NCBI RefSeq assembly: GCF_022370635.2 | Contig: NZ_CP092362.2 | Location: 434,001-498,000 of the forward strand | Length of the DNA stretch: 64,000 bases | Direction of reading: 5' to 3' | From: Mycolicibacterium crocinum | Lineage (GTDB): Bacteria > Actinomycetota > Actinomycetes > Mycobacteriales > Mycobacteriaceae | Translations under genes and position numbers: made by a program | Part shown: positions 29,733 through 37,910 of the stretch, in pieces | How positions within the stretch are numbered: position 1 is the first letter of the stretch | Layout of the letters: each line of letters opens with the position of its first letter | Notes under the pieces: model-generated | Database searches by the model: none | The model's input: only the letters and a program-made list of their open reading frames with translations | Told to the model about the DNA's origin: nothing

Positions 29733-30371
29733 TCAGACGCCGAGCAGACCCGCCGCCAGTAGTACGACACCGACGACTGCCAGCAGCACCGCGACCTCGC
29801 GGCGGCGCCGCGCGCGGACCCAGCCGTGCAGACGAGTCATCGCGTCATGCGTGCGCTGAGGGGCCACCAGATAGGCCAGTAGCGGAATCTCCACCAGGGC
29901 GAACGCGACGACATTGAACGCGACCAGGGCACCGAATCGGACCGCGTAATCGACTGTGCCCGCGGCGATTACGGCCAGCGCGGCCAGGTAGTCCACCGAC
30001 GGCAGCGCGATACCGAGACCGGCGACGCCGGCGACCCACAGCGACGGGCCGTCGAGCAGACGGCTCAACCAGGGCGGCACAGTCCGGTCGCGTCGGCCCT
30101 TGGTCAGCGCCAGAACGACCGCGGCCGCCAGCGCCAACGCACCGATCACGATCTGCACTCTCGGCAGGGTGAAATGTGCCGAGGCAGGTATGTGCGATTC
30201 CAGCGCGAACAGCACCACCGCGCCCACCGTCAAACCCATCAGGAAGCCGCCACCCAGGAACGCCGCCAGCTGTAGATGGGGGCGTGGACGATTCAGCATC
30301 ACCACTGACATCCCGATCCGAAACGGCTCCAGACTGACGGCCGCAGCCATCACCAGCAGGGTGAACCACAT
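29733..30371 (-). CDS. Gap/Sap-like (SfLAP) membrane protein
   Basis: A 212-aa integral membrane protein with about six hydrophobic helices and the arginine-rich loop RGWVRARRRREVAVLLAV near the C-terminus. It resembles the glycopeptidolipid (Gap) and sulfolipid (Sap, Rv3821) addressing proteins, which assist MmpL proteins in moving acylated glycolipids. It follows fadD23 by 11 bp on the same strand, so the two form an operon at the far end of the TPP locus. A helper role in TPP export is inferred from this position and from its homologues next to pks2/mmpL8 and the GPL genes. Confidence 0.82.
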   Translation of the reverse strand: MWFTLLVMAAAVSLEPFRIGMSVVMLNRPRPHLQLAAFLGGGFLMGLTVGAVVLFALESHIPASAHFTLPRVQIVIGALALAAAVVLALTKGRRDRTVPPWLSRLLDGPSLWVAGVAGLGIALPSVDYLAALAVIAAGTVDYAVRFGALVAFNVVAFALVEIPLLAYLVAPQRTHDAMTRLHGWVRARRRREVAVLLAVVGVVLLAAGLLGV

Positions 30372-30382
30372 CAGCTGATCAG

Positions 30383-32092
30383 CTACGCATCCAACCGCAC
30401 GAACTGTCCCTGCCGATACTGTTCAACGCAGGCGGCCCGGCGGATCTTGCCGCTGGTGGTGGTCGGCATCGACCCGGGCTCCACCAGCACGATGTCGGCC
30501 ACCTGCAGGCCGTGGGCACGCGAAATAGCCGCTACTACATCGCTTTTCACCGCTTCGAGGTCGGCGTCCTCACGCTTCTTGAGCTCGACGATGGTGACCA
30601 GCTTTTCGGTCTCCTCGTCGGCGACCGCGATCGCCGCCACGCGGCCACCGGTGATCTTTTGGACCGTCGCCTCGATGTCATCGGAGTAGTGGTTGCGGCC
30701 GCGGACGATCAGCATGTCCTTGATCCGGCCCACGATGAACAGATCGCCCTCGGAGATGAAACCCTGATCACCGGTGCGCAGCCACCCGGTGTCCGGGACG
30801 TTCGCCGGCGGGTTGATCAGTACAGCGCCGAAGGCGGAGCCGGTCTGCTCGGGTTTGCGCCAGTAACCGCCCGCGACGTTCTCACCGTGCGTCCAGATCT
30901 CGCCGACGGTGCCGTCCGGGCAGGGCTGGCCGGTCTCGGCATCGACGATCCGCACGAGCGGCGACGGCGGCAGCTGATACCGCAACAGTTGCGTGCCACC
31001 GGGTTTGCGGATTGCGTTGCCCTGCGTCAGCTCCTCGGCGTCGAACTCGACCACCTCGGGCGCACGGTTCGCGCCGCCGCTGGCGACGTACACCGTCGCC
31101 TCGGCCAGCCCATAGGACGGTGCCAGCATCTCGGGTCGAAAACCGTTGGGCGCCAGGCGTTCATTGAACCGCACGAGGGTCTCGGGATGGATACGTTCGG
31201 CGCCGTTGATGATGCCGATGACCCGGCTGAGGTCCAGTCCCGCGAGTTCTTCGTCGGTGGCCCGCCGTGCGGTCAGGTCGAACGCGAAGTTCGGGGCGCC
31301 CGACCACGCCGACTGCTGCCGGGCCATGGTCTGTAGCCAGCGCGCCGGACGGCTCAGGAATGCGATCGGGCTCATCAGGTCGGCCGGGTGGCCGCTGAGG
31401 ATAGGCGCAGCGATCCCGAGCATCAGACCCATGTCGTGGTAGAACGGCAGCCACGAAACCAGGCTCGCGCCGGGCGGGAACTTGCCGCCGTGGTGGGCCA
31501 GGTATTCGGCCATCAGCTGCTCGAAGTTCGCGACCAGGTTGCGGTGCGAGATCATCACCCCGGCCGGCAGCCGGGTCGATCCCGACGTGTACTGCAGATA
31601 GGCGATATCCGGCCCGTCGGGTACGTCGGCGGTGTCGGCCCCGGGCGCATCGAGATCGAGGGTGTCGACGGCAATCGTGGCGATCACCGCGGCGCCGTCG
31701 TCCACATATTGCGCGGCCACCTCGAACACCGCGGAGGTGGTCAGCACCACCGTCGGCGCCGTGTCGGTCACCACCGCGCTGACCCGCTCGTCGTGCGAGC
31801 CCGGCACCGGGACCGACAGCGGGACCGCGATGAAGCCGGCCTGCATGGCCCCCAGGAACGCGACGATGTAGGCCAGGCCCTGCGGCGCGATTATCAGCGC
31901 CCGATCGCCTGGGACGCCCTGCTGGCTGATCTCCTGCGCGACGTTGAGGGTGCGGCGGTACAGCTGAGACCAGGTCAGCGTCTCGGCGACGCCGTTCCAA
32001 TCCCGGTCGTAGTCGGTGAACGTGAACGCCACGTCGTCTGGCGTCGCGTCAGCGCGTTCGCGCAGCACGGACAGGATGGAGACGTTCGGCAC
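30383..32092 (-). CDS. fadD23: Fatty-acyl-AMP ligase FadD23
   Basis: A 569-aa adenylate-forming enzyme of the FAAL class. The P-loop-like motif is YTSGSTRLPAGVMISHRN and the A5-type motif is PSYGLAEATVYVASGG. A8 is WLRTGDQGFI, and the C-terminal Lys lies in MPTTTSGKIRRAACVEQYR. FAALs activate fatty acids as adenylates and load them on a polyketide synthase without CoA release. In the TPP locus it would prime the two-module PKS. The GTG start at 32092 gives MPNVSILSVLRERADATPDD. It is divergent from the flavin reductase gene across a 118-bp gap. Confidence 0.92.
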   Translation of the reverse strand: MPNVSILSVLRERADATPDDVAFTFTDYDRDWNGVAETLTWSQLYRRTLNVAQEISQQGVPGDRALIIAPQGLAYIVAFLGAMQAGFIAVPLSVPVPGSHDERVSAVVTDTAPTVVLTTSAVFEVAAQYVDDGAAVIATIAVDTLDLDAPGADTADVPDGPDIAYLQYTSGSTRLPAGVMISHRNLVANFEQLMAEYLAHHGGKFPPGASLVSWLPFYHDMGLMLGIAAPILSGHPADLMSPIAFLSRPARWLQTMARQQSAWSGAPNFAFDLTARRATDEELAGLDLSRVIGIINGAERIHPETLVRFNERLAPNGFRPEMLAPSYGLAEATVYVASGGANRAPEVVEFDAEELTQGNAIRKPGGTQLLRYQLPPSPLVRIVDAETGQPCPDGTVGEIWTHGENVAGGYWRKPEQTGSAFGAVLINPPANVPDTGWLRTGDQGFISEGDLFIVGRIKDMLIVRGRNHYSDDIEATVQKITGGRVAAIAVADEETEKLVTIVELKKREDADLEAVKSDVVAAISRAHGLQVADIVLVEPGSMPTTTSGKIRRAACVEQYRQGQFVRLDA

Positions 32093-32138
32093 TTCCCAAG
32101 GCTACTCAAACGTTCATGTGAGCTGTGCCCCGCCCTAG

Positions 32139-32693
<555 letters not shown>

Positions 32694-32716
32694 CCCAGCC
32701 TGCTTGCGGCACCGGC

Positions 32717-32872
32717 TCAGGGCTTCTCGGCGAGTTCGTCGCGGTAGGCGGCGACGCGTTGCTCGAGTTCGGCCGCATCCTCGGGCCGGCCCTCCTTGCG
32801 GGCCAACTCGGCGCGGGCGGACAGCTCGCGGATCGCGGTGCGGATGTCGTTGACGCTGTGGACAGTCCCCAT
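32717..32872 (-). CDS. Small conserved charged protein
   Basis: A 51-aa protein, MGTVHSVNDIRTAIRELSAR continuing with ARKEGRPEDAAELEQRVAAY. It is highly charged and helical, probably forming a helical hairpin or coiled coil. The start at 32872 is preferred over 32944 because the longer frame runs into the large intergenic hairpin. It converges with the flavin reductase gene. I recognise it only as a small protein type common in mycobacteria; function is unknown. Confidence 0.6.
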   Translation of the reverse strand: MGTVHSVNDIRTAIRELSARAELARKEGRPEDAAELEQRVAAYRDELAEKP

Positions 32873-32916
32873 GTGTTCGAGGCTACTCAGATCCCGCCAA
32901 TTGGAAACCTTCAGTG

Positions 32917-32975
32917 GCGAGCAGACGTGAACGCCCCCGAACACGCGGCGTGTCGGGGGCGTTTACGTCTGCTCG
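32917..32975. terminator. Very long intergenic stem-loop
   Basis: A 24-bp arm (32917-32940, starting GCGAGCAGACGT and ending CGCCCCCGA) pairs with 32952-32975 with one mismatch. The loop ACACGCGGCGTG extends the pairing further, so nearly the whole 59 bp is one hairpin. The GAGCAGACG-type arm recurs between genes in mycobacterial genomes. It sits just beyond the sdhB stop and probably terminates the sdh operon. Confidence 0.75.
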
Positions 32976-32986
32976 CGCAGAGGCTG

Positions 32987-33739
32987 CTACTTGCGCCGGA
33001 ACAGCTTGTTGCCCAGCCACACGACCGGGTCGTACTTCTTGTCGGCCACGCGCTCCTTCATCGGGATCAACGCGTTGTCGGTGATCTTGATGTGCTCGGG
33101 GCAGACCTCGGTGCAGCACTTGGTGATGTTGCAGAAGCCGAGGCCGTTTTCTTCCTGGGCCATATCGCGACGGTCGAGGGTGTCCAGCGGATGCATCGAC
33201 AGCTCAGCCTGCCGCATCAGGTAGCGGGGGCCTGCGAAGGACTTCTTGTTCTCCTCGTGGTCACGGTTGACGTGGCACACGTTCTGGCACAGGAAGCACT
33301 CGATGCACTTGCGGAACTCCTGGCTGCGGTTCACGTCCTCCTGCTGCATCCGGTACTCGCCGGGCTGCAGATCCTTCGGGGGAGTGAACGACGGGATCTC
33401 CCGCGCCTTCTCGTAGTTGAAGGACACGTCGGTGACCAGGTCGCGCATCACGGGGAATGTCCGCAGCGGGGTGATCGTGACGACCTCGTCCTCGCCGAAC
33501 GTCGACATCCGGGTCATGCACATCAGTCGCGGCCTGCCGTTGATCTCGGCCGAACACGAACCGCACTTGCCGGCCTTGCAGTTCCACCGCACCGCGAGGT
33601 CACCGGCTTGGGTGGCCTGCAGGCGGTGGACGATGTCGAGCACGACCTCGCCCTCGTTGACCTCGACCGTGTAGTCCTGCAGGTCGCCGCCGTCTTCGTC
33701 GCCGCGCCAGACCCGCAGTTTCGCGTTGTAGGCAGCCAT
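32987..33739 (-). CDS. sdhB: Succinate dehydrogenase iron-sulfur subunit (Sdh1)
   Basis: A 250-aa SdhB/FrdB subunit matching Rv0247c. The N-terminal ferredoxin domain binds [2Fe-2S] through CKAGKCGSC and the later Cys in PRLMC. The C-terminal domain has CIECFLCQNVCHV for [4Fe-4S] and CCTEVCP for [3Fe-4S]. It passes electrons from SdhA to the membrane subunit. Two bases separate it from the sdhA stop. The start at 33739 (MAAYNAKLRVWRGDEDGG) is fixed by homology; the longer frame is a shadow of sdhA. Confidence 0.94.
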   Translation of the reverse strand: MAAYNAKLRVWRGDEDGGDLQDYTVEVNEGEVVLDIVHRLQATQAGDLAVRWNCKAGKCGSCSAEINGRPRLMCMTRMSTFGEDEVVTITPLRTFPVMRDLVTDVSFNYEKAREIPSFTPPKDLQPGEYRMQQEDVNRSQEFRKCIECFLCQNVCHVNRDHEENKKSFAGPRYLMRQAELSMHPLDTLDRRDMAQEENGLGFCNITKCCTEVCPEHIKITDNALIPMKERVADKKYDPVVWLGNKLFRRK

Positions 33740-33741
33740 TC

Positions 33742-35658
33742 TCAGCCCTTCCGATCCGGGTGCTCGGCCAGTTGATCGTCGGTGTAGTACTTCTCGAGTT
33801 CGGACAGCTCGAACGTGGCCAGCAGGTCGGGCCGCATCACGGGCTGCTGCTCCGGTGTCACCTCGACGTCGGGCACGACGGCATCGGTGTCGCCAGCGGC
33901 CACCCGGCACACCAGCAGCTTGTTGCGCCACCCGGCGTCCATCTTCGGGAAGTCGTCGCGGGTGTGTCCGCCGCGGCTTTCCGTGCGGGCCAGCGCAGCC
34001 TTGGCCACACACTCACTGACCAGCAGCATGTTGCGCAGGTCGATGGCCAGGTGCCAGCCCGGGTTGAAGATCCGTCCACCCTCGACGACGACGTTGGCAT
34101 AACGCGCCTTGAATTCGTCGATCTTGGTCAGGGCTTCCTGGAGTTCGCCCTCCTTGCGGATGATGCCCGCGAGGTCGTTCATCGTCTGCTGCAGATCGGC
34201 GTGCAGGGTGTAGGGGTTCTCGGCGTTGGCCTTGGGTTCGAACGGCGACAGCGCAAGCGTCGCGGCCTCCTCAACCGCCGTATCCGACACCGCCGGACGC
34301 TGGGACAGCCCGCGGACGTAGTCGGACGCACCGAGCCCGGCGCGGCGGCCGAACACCAGCAGGTCGGACAACGAGTTGCCGCCGAGCCGGTTGGAGCCGT
34401 GCATGCCGCCGGAGCACTCGCCCGCGGCGAACAGGCCGGGGGTGGAGCCGGCACCGGTGTCGGGGTCGACCTCGATACCGCCCATCACGTAGTGACAGGT
34501 CGGACCGACTTCCATCATGTCCTTGGTGATGTCGACCTCGGCCAGCTCGATGAACTGGTGGTACATCGACGGCAGGCGGCGCTTGATCTCCTCGGCCGGC
34601 ATGCGGGACGCGATGTCGAGGTAGACGCCGCCGTGCGGGGTGCCGCGACCGGCCTTGACCTCGTCGTTGATGGCGCGGGCGACCTCGTCGCGGGGAAGCA
34701 GGTCAGGGGTGCGGCGCGCGGAGTCGTTGTCCTTGAGCCACTGATCGGCTTCTTCCTCGGTTTCGGCGTACTGCCCCTTGAACACGTCGGGGATGTAGTC
34801 GAACATGAACCGCTTGCCCTCGGAGTTCTTCAGAACTCCGCCGTCACCGCGGACACCCTCGGTGACTAGGATGCCCTTCACCGACAGCGGCCAGACCATG
34901 CCGGTCGGGTGGAACTGGATGAACTCCATGTTGATCAGGCCGGTGCCCGCGCGCAGGGCGAGCGCATGCCCGTCGCCGGTGTACTCCCAGGAGTTCGACG
35001 ACACCTTGAACGACTTGCCGATGCCGCCGGTGGCCAGCACCACCGCCGGCGCCTCGAAGAGGATGAACTTGCCGGTCTCGCGCCAGTAGCCGAAGGCTCC
35101 GGCGATCGCGTCGCCGTCCTTGATCAGGTCGGTGATCGCGCACTCGTGGAAGACCTTGATTCGGGCCTCGTAGTCGCCGAGTTCCTTCTTGTCCTCCTGC
35201 TGCAGCGAGACGATTTTCTGCTGCAGGGTGCGGATGATCTCCAGCCCGGTGCGGTCACCGACGTGCGCCAGGCGCGGGTAGGTGTGGCCACCGAAGTTGC
35301 GCTGGCTGATCTTGCCGTCTTTGGTGCGGTCGAACAGCGCGCCGTAGGTCTCCAGCTCCCACACGCGGTCGGGGGCTTCCTGCGCGTGCAGTTCGGCCAT
35401 CCGCCAGTTGTTGAGGAACTTGCCGCCGCGCATGGTGTCACCGAAGTGCACCTGCCAGCTGTCCTTGGTGTTGACGTTGCGCATCGCCGCCGCGCAACCA
35501 CCCTCGGCCATCACCGTGTGCGCCTTACCGAACAGCGACTTGGTGACCACGGCGACCTTCAGACCCCGTTCCCGGGCTTCGATCACCGCGCGTAGGCCCG
35601 CGCCGCCGGCACCGATCACGACAACGTCGTAGGAATGCCGTTCGACTTCCACCGTCAT
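33742..35658 (-). CDS. sdhA: Succinate dehydrogenase flavoprotein subunit (Sdh1)
   Basis: A 638-aa SdhA/FrdA subunit matching Rv0248c. The dinucleotide fold is VVVIGAGGAGLRAVIEA. The FAD-attaching His lies in GKAHTVMAEGG. Active-site segments include FIQFHPTGM and the arginine-containing GSNRLGGNSLSDLLVFGRR. It oxidises succinate to fumarate at the cytoplasmic face. The operon order is sdhC, sdhA, sdhB, as in the mycobacterial Sdh1 locus. Confidence 0.95.
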   Translation of the reverse strand: MTVEVERHSYDVVVIGAGGAGLRAVIEARERGLKVAVVTKSLFGKAHTVMAEGGCAAAMRNVNTKDSWQVHFGDTMRGGKFLNNWRMAELHAQEAPDRVWELETYGALFDRTKDGKISQRNFGGHTYPRLAHVGDRTGLEIIRTLQQKIVSLQQEDKKELGDYEARIKVFHECAITDLIKDGDAIAGAFGYWRETGKFILFEAPAVVLATGGIGKSFKVSSNSWEYTGDGHALALRAGTGLINMEFIQFHPTGMVWPLSVKGILVTEGVRGDGGVLKNSEGKRFMFDYIPDVFKGQYAETEEEADQWLKDNDSARRTPDLLPRDEVARAINDEVKAGRGTPHGGVYLDIASRMPAEEIKRRLPSMYHQFIELAEVDITKDMMEVGPTCHYVMGGIEVDPDTGAGSTPGLFAAGECSGGMHGSNRLGGNSLSDLLVFGRRAGLGASDYVRGLSQRPAVSDTAVEEAATLALSPFEPKANAENPYTLHADLQQTMNDLAGIIRKEGELQEALTKIDEFKARYANVVVEGGRIFNPGWHLAIDLRNMLLVSECVAKAALARTESRGGHTRDDFPKMDAGWRNKLLVCRVAAGDTDAVVPDVEVTPEQQPVMRPDLLATFELSELEKYYTDDQLAEHPDRKG

Positions 35659-35695
35659 TTGACCTCGCTCAAGCTATGGTTTTTCAAAGTTCTTG

Positions 35696-36532
35696 TCAGC
35701 CAACGAATCTCAGGTCAGAGATGGTCCCACTGGCCACCAGCATGACGTAGAAGTCGGTGAGCATCAGGGTGCCGAGCGTGATCCAGGCGTAGAGCTTGTG
35801 CCGGGTGTTCAGCTTGCTGACCTGGGTCCAGATCCAGTAGCGCACCGGATGCTTGGAGAAGTGCTTCAGCCGGCCACCGGTGACGTGCCGGCAGGAGTGG
35901 CAGGAGATCGTGTAGACCCACAGCATCACGACGTTGCCGACCAGGATGATGTTGCCCAACCCGAATCCGAAGCCGCCGGGGCCGCTATCGGAGTGGAAGG
36001 CGACGATCGCGTCGTAGGTGTTGATGATCGAGATGATGCCGGCGATGTAGAAGAAGTACCGGTGGGTGTTCTGGATGATCAACGGAAAGCGGGTCTCGCC
36101 AGTGTATTTCGCGTGCGGCTCGGCCACGGCGCAGGCGGTGGGGGACTGCCACACCGAGCGGTAGTAGGCGCCGCGGTAGTAGTAGCAGGTCAGCCGGAAC
36201 AGCAGCAGGAACGGCAACGACAGGAACGCGTACGGCAGCAGCGACAGCGGCCCGGTGGCGGGCAGGATCTGCGGCCAGAAGTCGCTTGCCTCACCGCAAG
36301 CCTTGCTCAGGCACGGCGAGTAGAACGGCGTCAGGTAGTGGTACTGCGGGACGAAGAAGTAGTCCCGCTGGAACGCGCGCACCGTCGCGTAGATGACGAA
36401 GGCCGCGAACCCGAGGTCCGTCCAAATCGGCGCCTTGAGCCAATTGTCGGTCCGCAGTGTGCGTTGCGGTATCTGGGCACGACCGGGTGAGAAGACGCCG
36501 GTCTTAGGGCGATTAGTCGCAGGTGCGCTCAT
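35696..36532 (-). CDS. sdhC: Sdh1 membrane anchor subunit
   Basis: A 278-aa membrane protein matching Rv0249c, with about five hydrophobic helices (for example FLSLPFLLLFRLTCYYY and YFFYIAGIISIINTYDAIV). It contains C211-H-S-C214-R-H216, a Cys/His cluster. Published structural work on mycobacterial Sdh1 describes a membrane-embedded Rieske-type [2Fe-2S] cluster in this subunit, and this motif is a likely part of it. It anchors SdhAB and delivers electrons to menaquinone. It is first in the operon; sdhA starts 37 bp after its stop. Confidence 0.9.
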   Translation of the reverse strand: MSAPATNRPKTGVFSPGRAQIPQRTLRTDNWLKAPIWTDLGFAAFVIYATVRAFQRDYFFVPQYHYLTPFYSPCLSKACGEASDFWPQILPATGPLSLLPYAFLSLPFLLLFRLTCYYYRGAYYRSVWQSPTACAVAEPHAKYTGETRFPLIIQNTHRYFFYIAGIISIINTYDAIVAFHSDSGPGGFGFGLGNIILVGNVVMLWVYTISCHSCRHVTGGRLKHFSKHPVRYWIWTQVSKLNTRHKLYAWITLGTLMLTDFYVMLVASGTISDLRFVG

Positions 36533-36600
36533 CTACTGTGATCCCCTTCGCATGAACTCATCGGAGGGTACCCAGATCACGGCACCCGGTTAAATTCGGG

Positions 36601-36897
36601 TCAGTGACGGTGGTGGCCGCCAACGCCCTCGTCATCGACGTCGCGCCAGAAGGCGGAGTCATAAGGAGTGTCGGGAATTCCGATCTTCTCTCCGGATACC
36701 GCGGCCGTTTGCTGGGTTAGGGCAAGCTCATTGGCGTCGATATCGAGAAGTTCCACGTCATTGAGGATGCGCTCGGCATCGTTGACGATTCGACGCATTG
36801 CCGGGGTGTCGGCGTAGCGGCTCTTCAACGAGGTCACGCAACGCCGCAAACCACCGATCAAATGGTGAAGTTCGGCCAATTCTGTGGTGGTGGACAA
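36601..36897 (-). CDS. Conserved hypothetical protein (Rv0250c homologue)
   Basis: A 98-aa mostly helical protein, LSTTTELAELHHLIGGLRRC and DTPAMRRIVNDAERILNDVE, ending with a His-rich tail GVGGHHRH. Size and place match Rv0250c (97 aa), which lies beside sdh1 in M. tuberculosis. The start is a TTG at 36897, four bases after GGGAGGT; the ATG at 36957 would lie upstream of that site. No function is known; co-location hints at a link with the sdh1 operon. Confidence 0.82.
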   Translation of the reverse strand: MSTTTELAELHHLIGGLRRCVTSLKSRYADTPAMRRIVNDAERILNDVELLDIDANELALTQQTAAVSGEKIGIPDTPYDSAFWRDVDDEGVGGHHRH

Positions 36898-36970
36898 CGG
36901 GACCTCCCTGGGGCTGAAGGTGTCATGGATCACAGTACGACACCCGATGCTAGCCACATTTGGATCTCAA

Positions 36971-36986
36971 CGTGAGACAGGTCACG
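36971..36986. promoter_or_regulatory. CRP-like palindrome
   Basis: CGTGA-GACAGG-TCACG is a perfect inverted repeat with the GTGA-N6-TCAC core of mycobacterial CRP (Rv3676) sites; it lacks the outer T/A pair. It lies 73 bp upstream of the Rv0250c-like gene and 68 bp upstream of the divergent PEP mutase-like gene. CRP control of central carbon genes here is plausible but unproven. Confidence 0.45.
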
Positions 36987-37054
36987 TCGGAAATGCCATT
37001 GCGGCAGTCGCGTTGAACAACCCAGGATCGACTCATCTAGCGAAAGGGGACCCG

Positions 37055-37816
37055 GTGTCCGATAAGAGCAGTCTCGCCCGCCATGCCGAAGCGCTACTGG
37101 CCCTACATCAGCCGGGGAACCCGGTGGTGTTGCCGACGGTCTGGGACGCCTGGTCGGCGAACCTTGCGGTGGCGGCCGGGTTCGCCGCGCTCACCGTTGG
37201 CAGCCATCCGATGGCCGACTCCGTCGGCAAGCCCGACGGTGAGGGCATGAGCTTCGACGATGTCGTCGCCCGCGTCAGCCAGATCACGGCCGCCGTGGAC
37301 GTGCCGGTGTCGGTGGACATCGAATCCGGTTATGCGCAGCCGGCCGAGCGCCTCATCGAGGGCCTGCTGAGCGCCGGGGCGGTGGGCCTCAACATCGAGG
37401 ACACCGTGCACAGCGAGGGCAAGCGGCTGCGCTCGTCGGCCGAGCATGCGGAGTTGGTCGGCGCGCTGCGCGCGGCCGCCGACAGCGCCGGCGTGCACGT
37501 GGTCGTCAACGCCCGCACCGACCTGTTCCTGCGCAACGACGGTGACGACGCCGACCGGGTCGACCGGGCGATCGCCAGGCTCACCGAGGCGGCGTCCGCC
37601 GGGGCCGACGTGCTCTACCCGGTGGGCCGCCACGAGCCGGAAACGATGCGCCGCTTGACCTCTGAGCTGCCGCTGCCCGTCAACGCGATCGCGATCCCGG
37701 AGGCAGACGATCCGGCGTCGTTCGGCCCGCTCGGTGTCGGGCGAATCAGCTTCGGGCCGTTCTGGCAGCGCGCGTTGAGCGTGCGCGCCAACGAGATCCT
37801 GGACCGCTGGCGCTAG
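37055..37816 (+). CDS. Isocitrate lyase/PEP mutase superfamily protein
   Basis: A 253-aa TIM-barrel enzyme of the PEP mutase/isocitrate lyase family, like M. tuberculosis Rv1998c. Metal and substrate residues are in VPVSVDIESGY and GAVGLNIEDTVHSEGKRL, and VVVNARTDLFLR gives the conserved NAR-D segment. The family makes or cleaves C-C or C-P bonds of 2-oxo acids; the KKCGH loop of true isocitrate lyases is absent. The GTG start follows AAAGGGGA by four bases. Substrate unknown. Confidence 0.85.
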   Translation: MSDKSSLARHAEALLALHQPGNPVVLPTVWDAWSANLAVAAGFAALTVGSHPMADSVGKPDGEGMSFDDVVARVSQITAAVDVPVSVDIESGYAQPAERLIEGLLSAGAVGLNIEDTVHSEGKRLRSSAEHAELVGALRAAADSAGVHVVVNARTDLFLRNDGDDADRVDRAIARLTEAASAGADVLYPVGRHEPETMRRLTSELPLPVNAIAIPEADDPASFGPLGVGRISFGPFWQRALSVRANEILDRWR

Positions 37817-37839
37817 CTTCGCCACGGCATGGATTTCAA

Positions 37840-37910
37840 CGCCGAGCGTGCGGGCTGTCGTCGAATTCTGCTGAGAATTCGTCAACAACCTGCACGCTCG
37901 GCGCGCTTTT
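37840..37910. terminator. Compound hairpin terminator
   Basis: CGCCGAGCGTGC (37840-37851) pairs perfectly with GCACGCTCGGCG (37892-37903), followed by CGCTTTT. Inside lies a second stem with GAATTC repeats (37863-37868 and 37875-37880). It separates the convergent PEP mutase-like and mmpL genes, and its T-run overlaps the mmpL stop codon. It is a strong terminator for the plus-strand gene. Confidence 0.8.
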
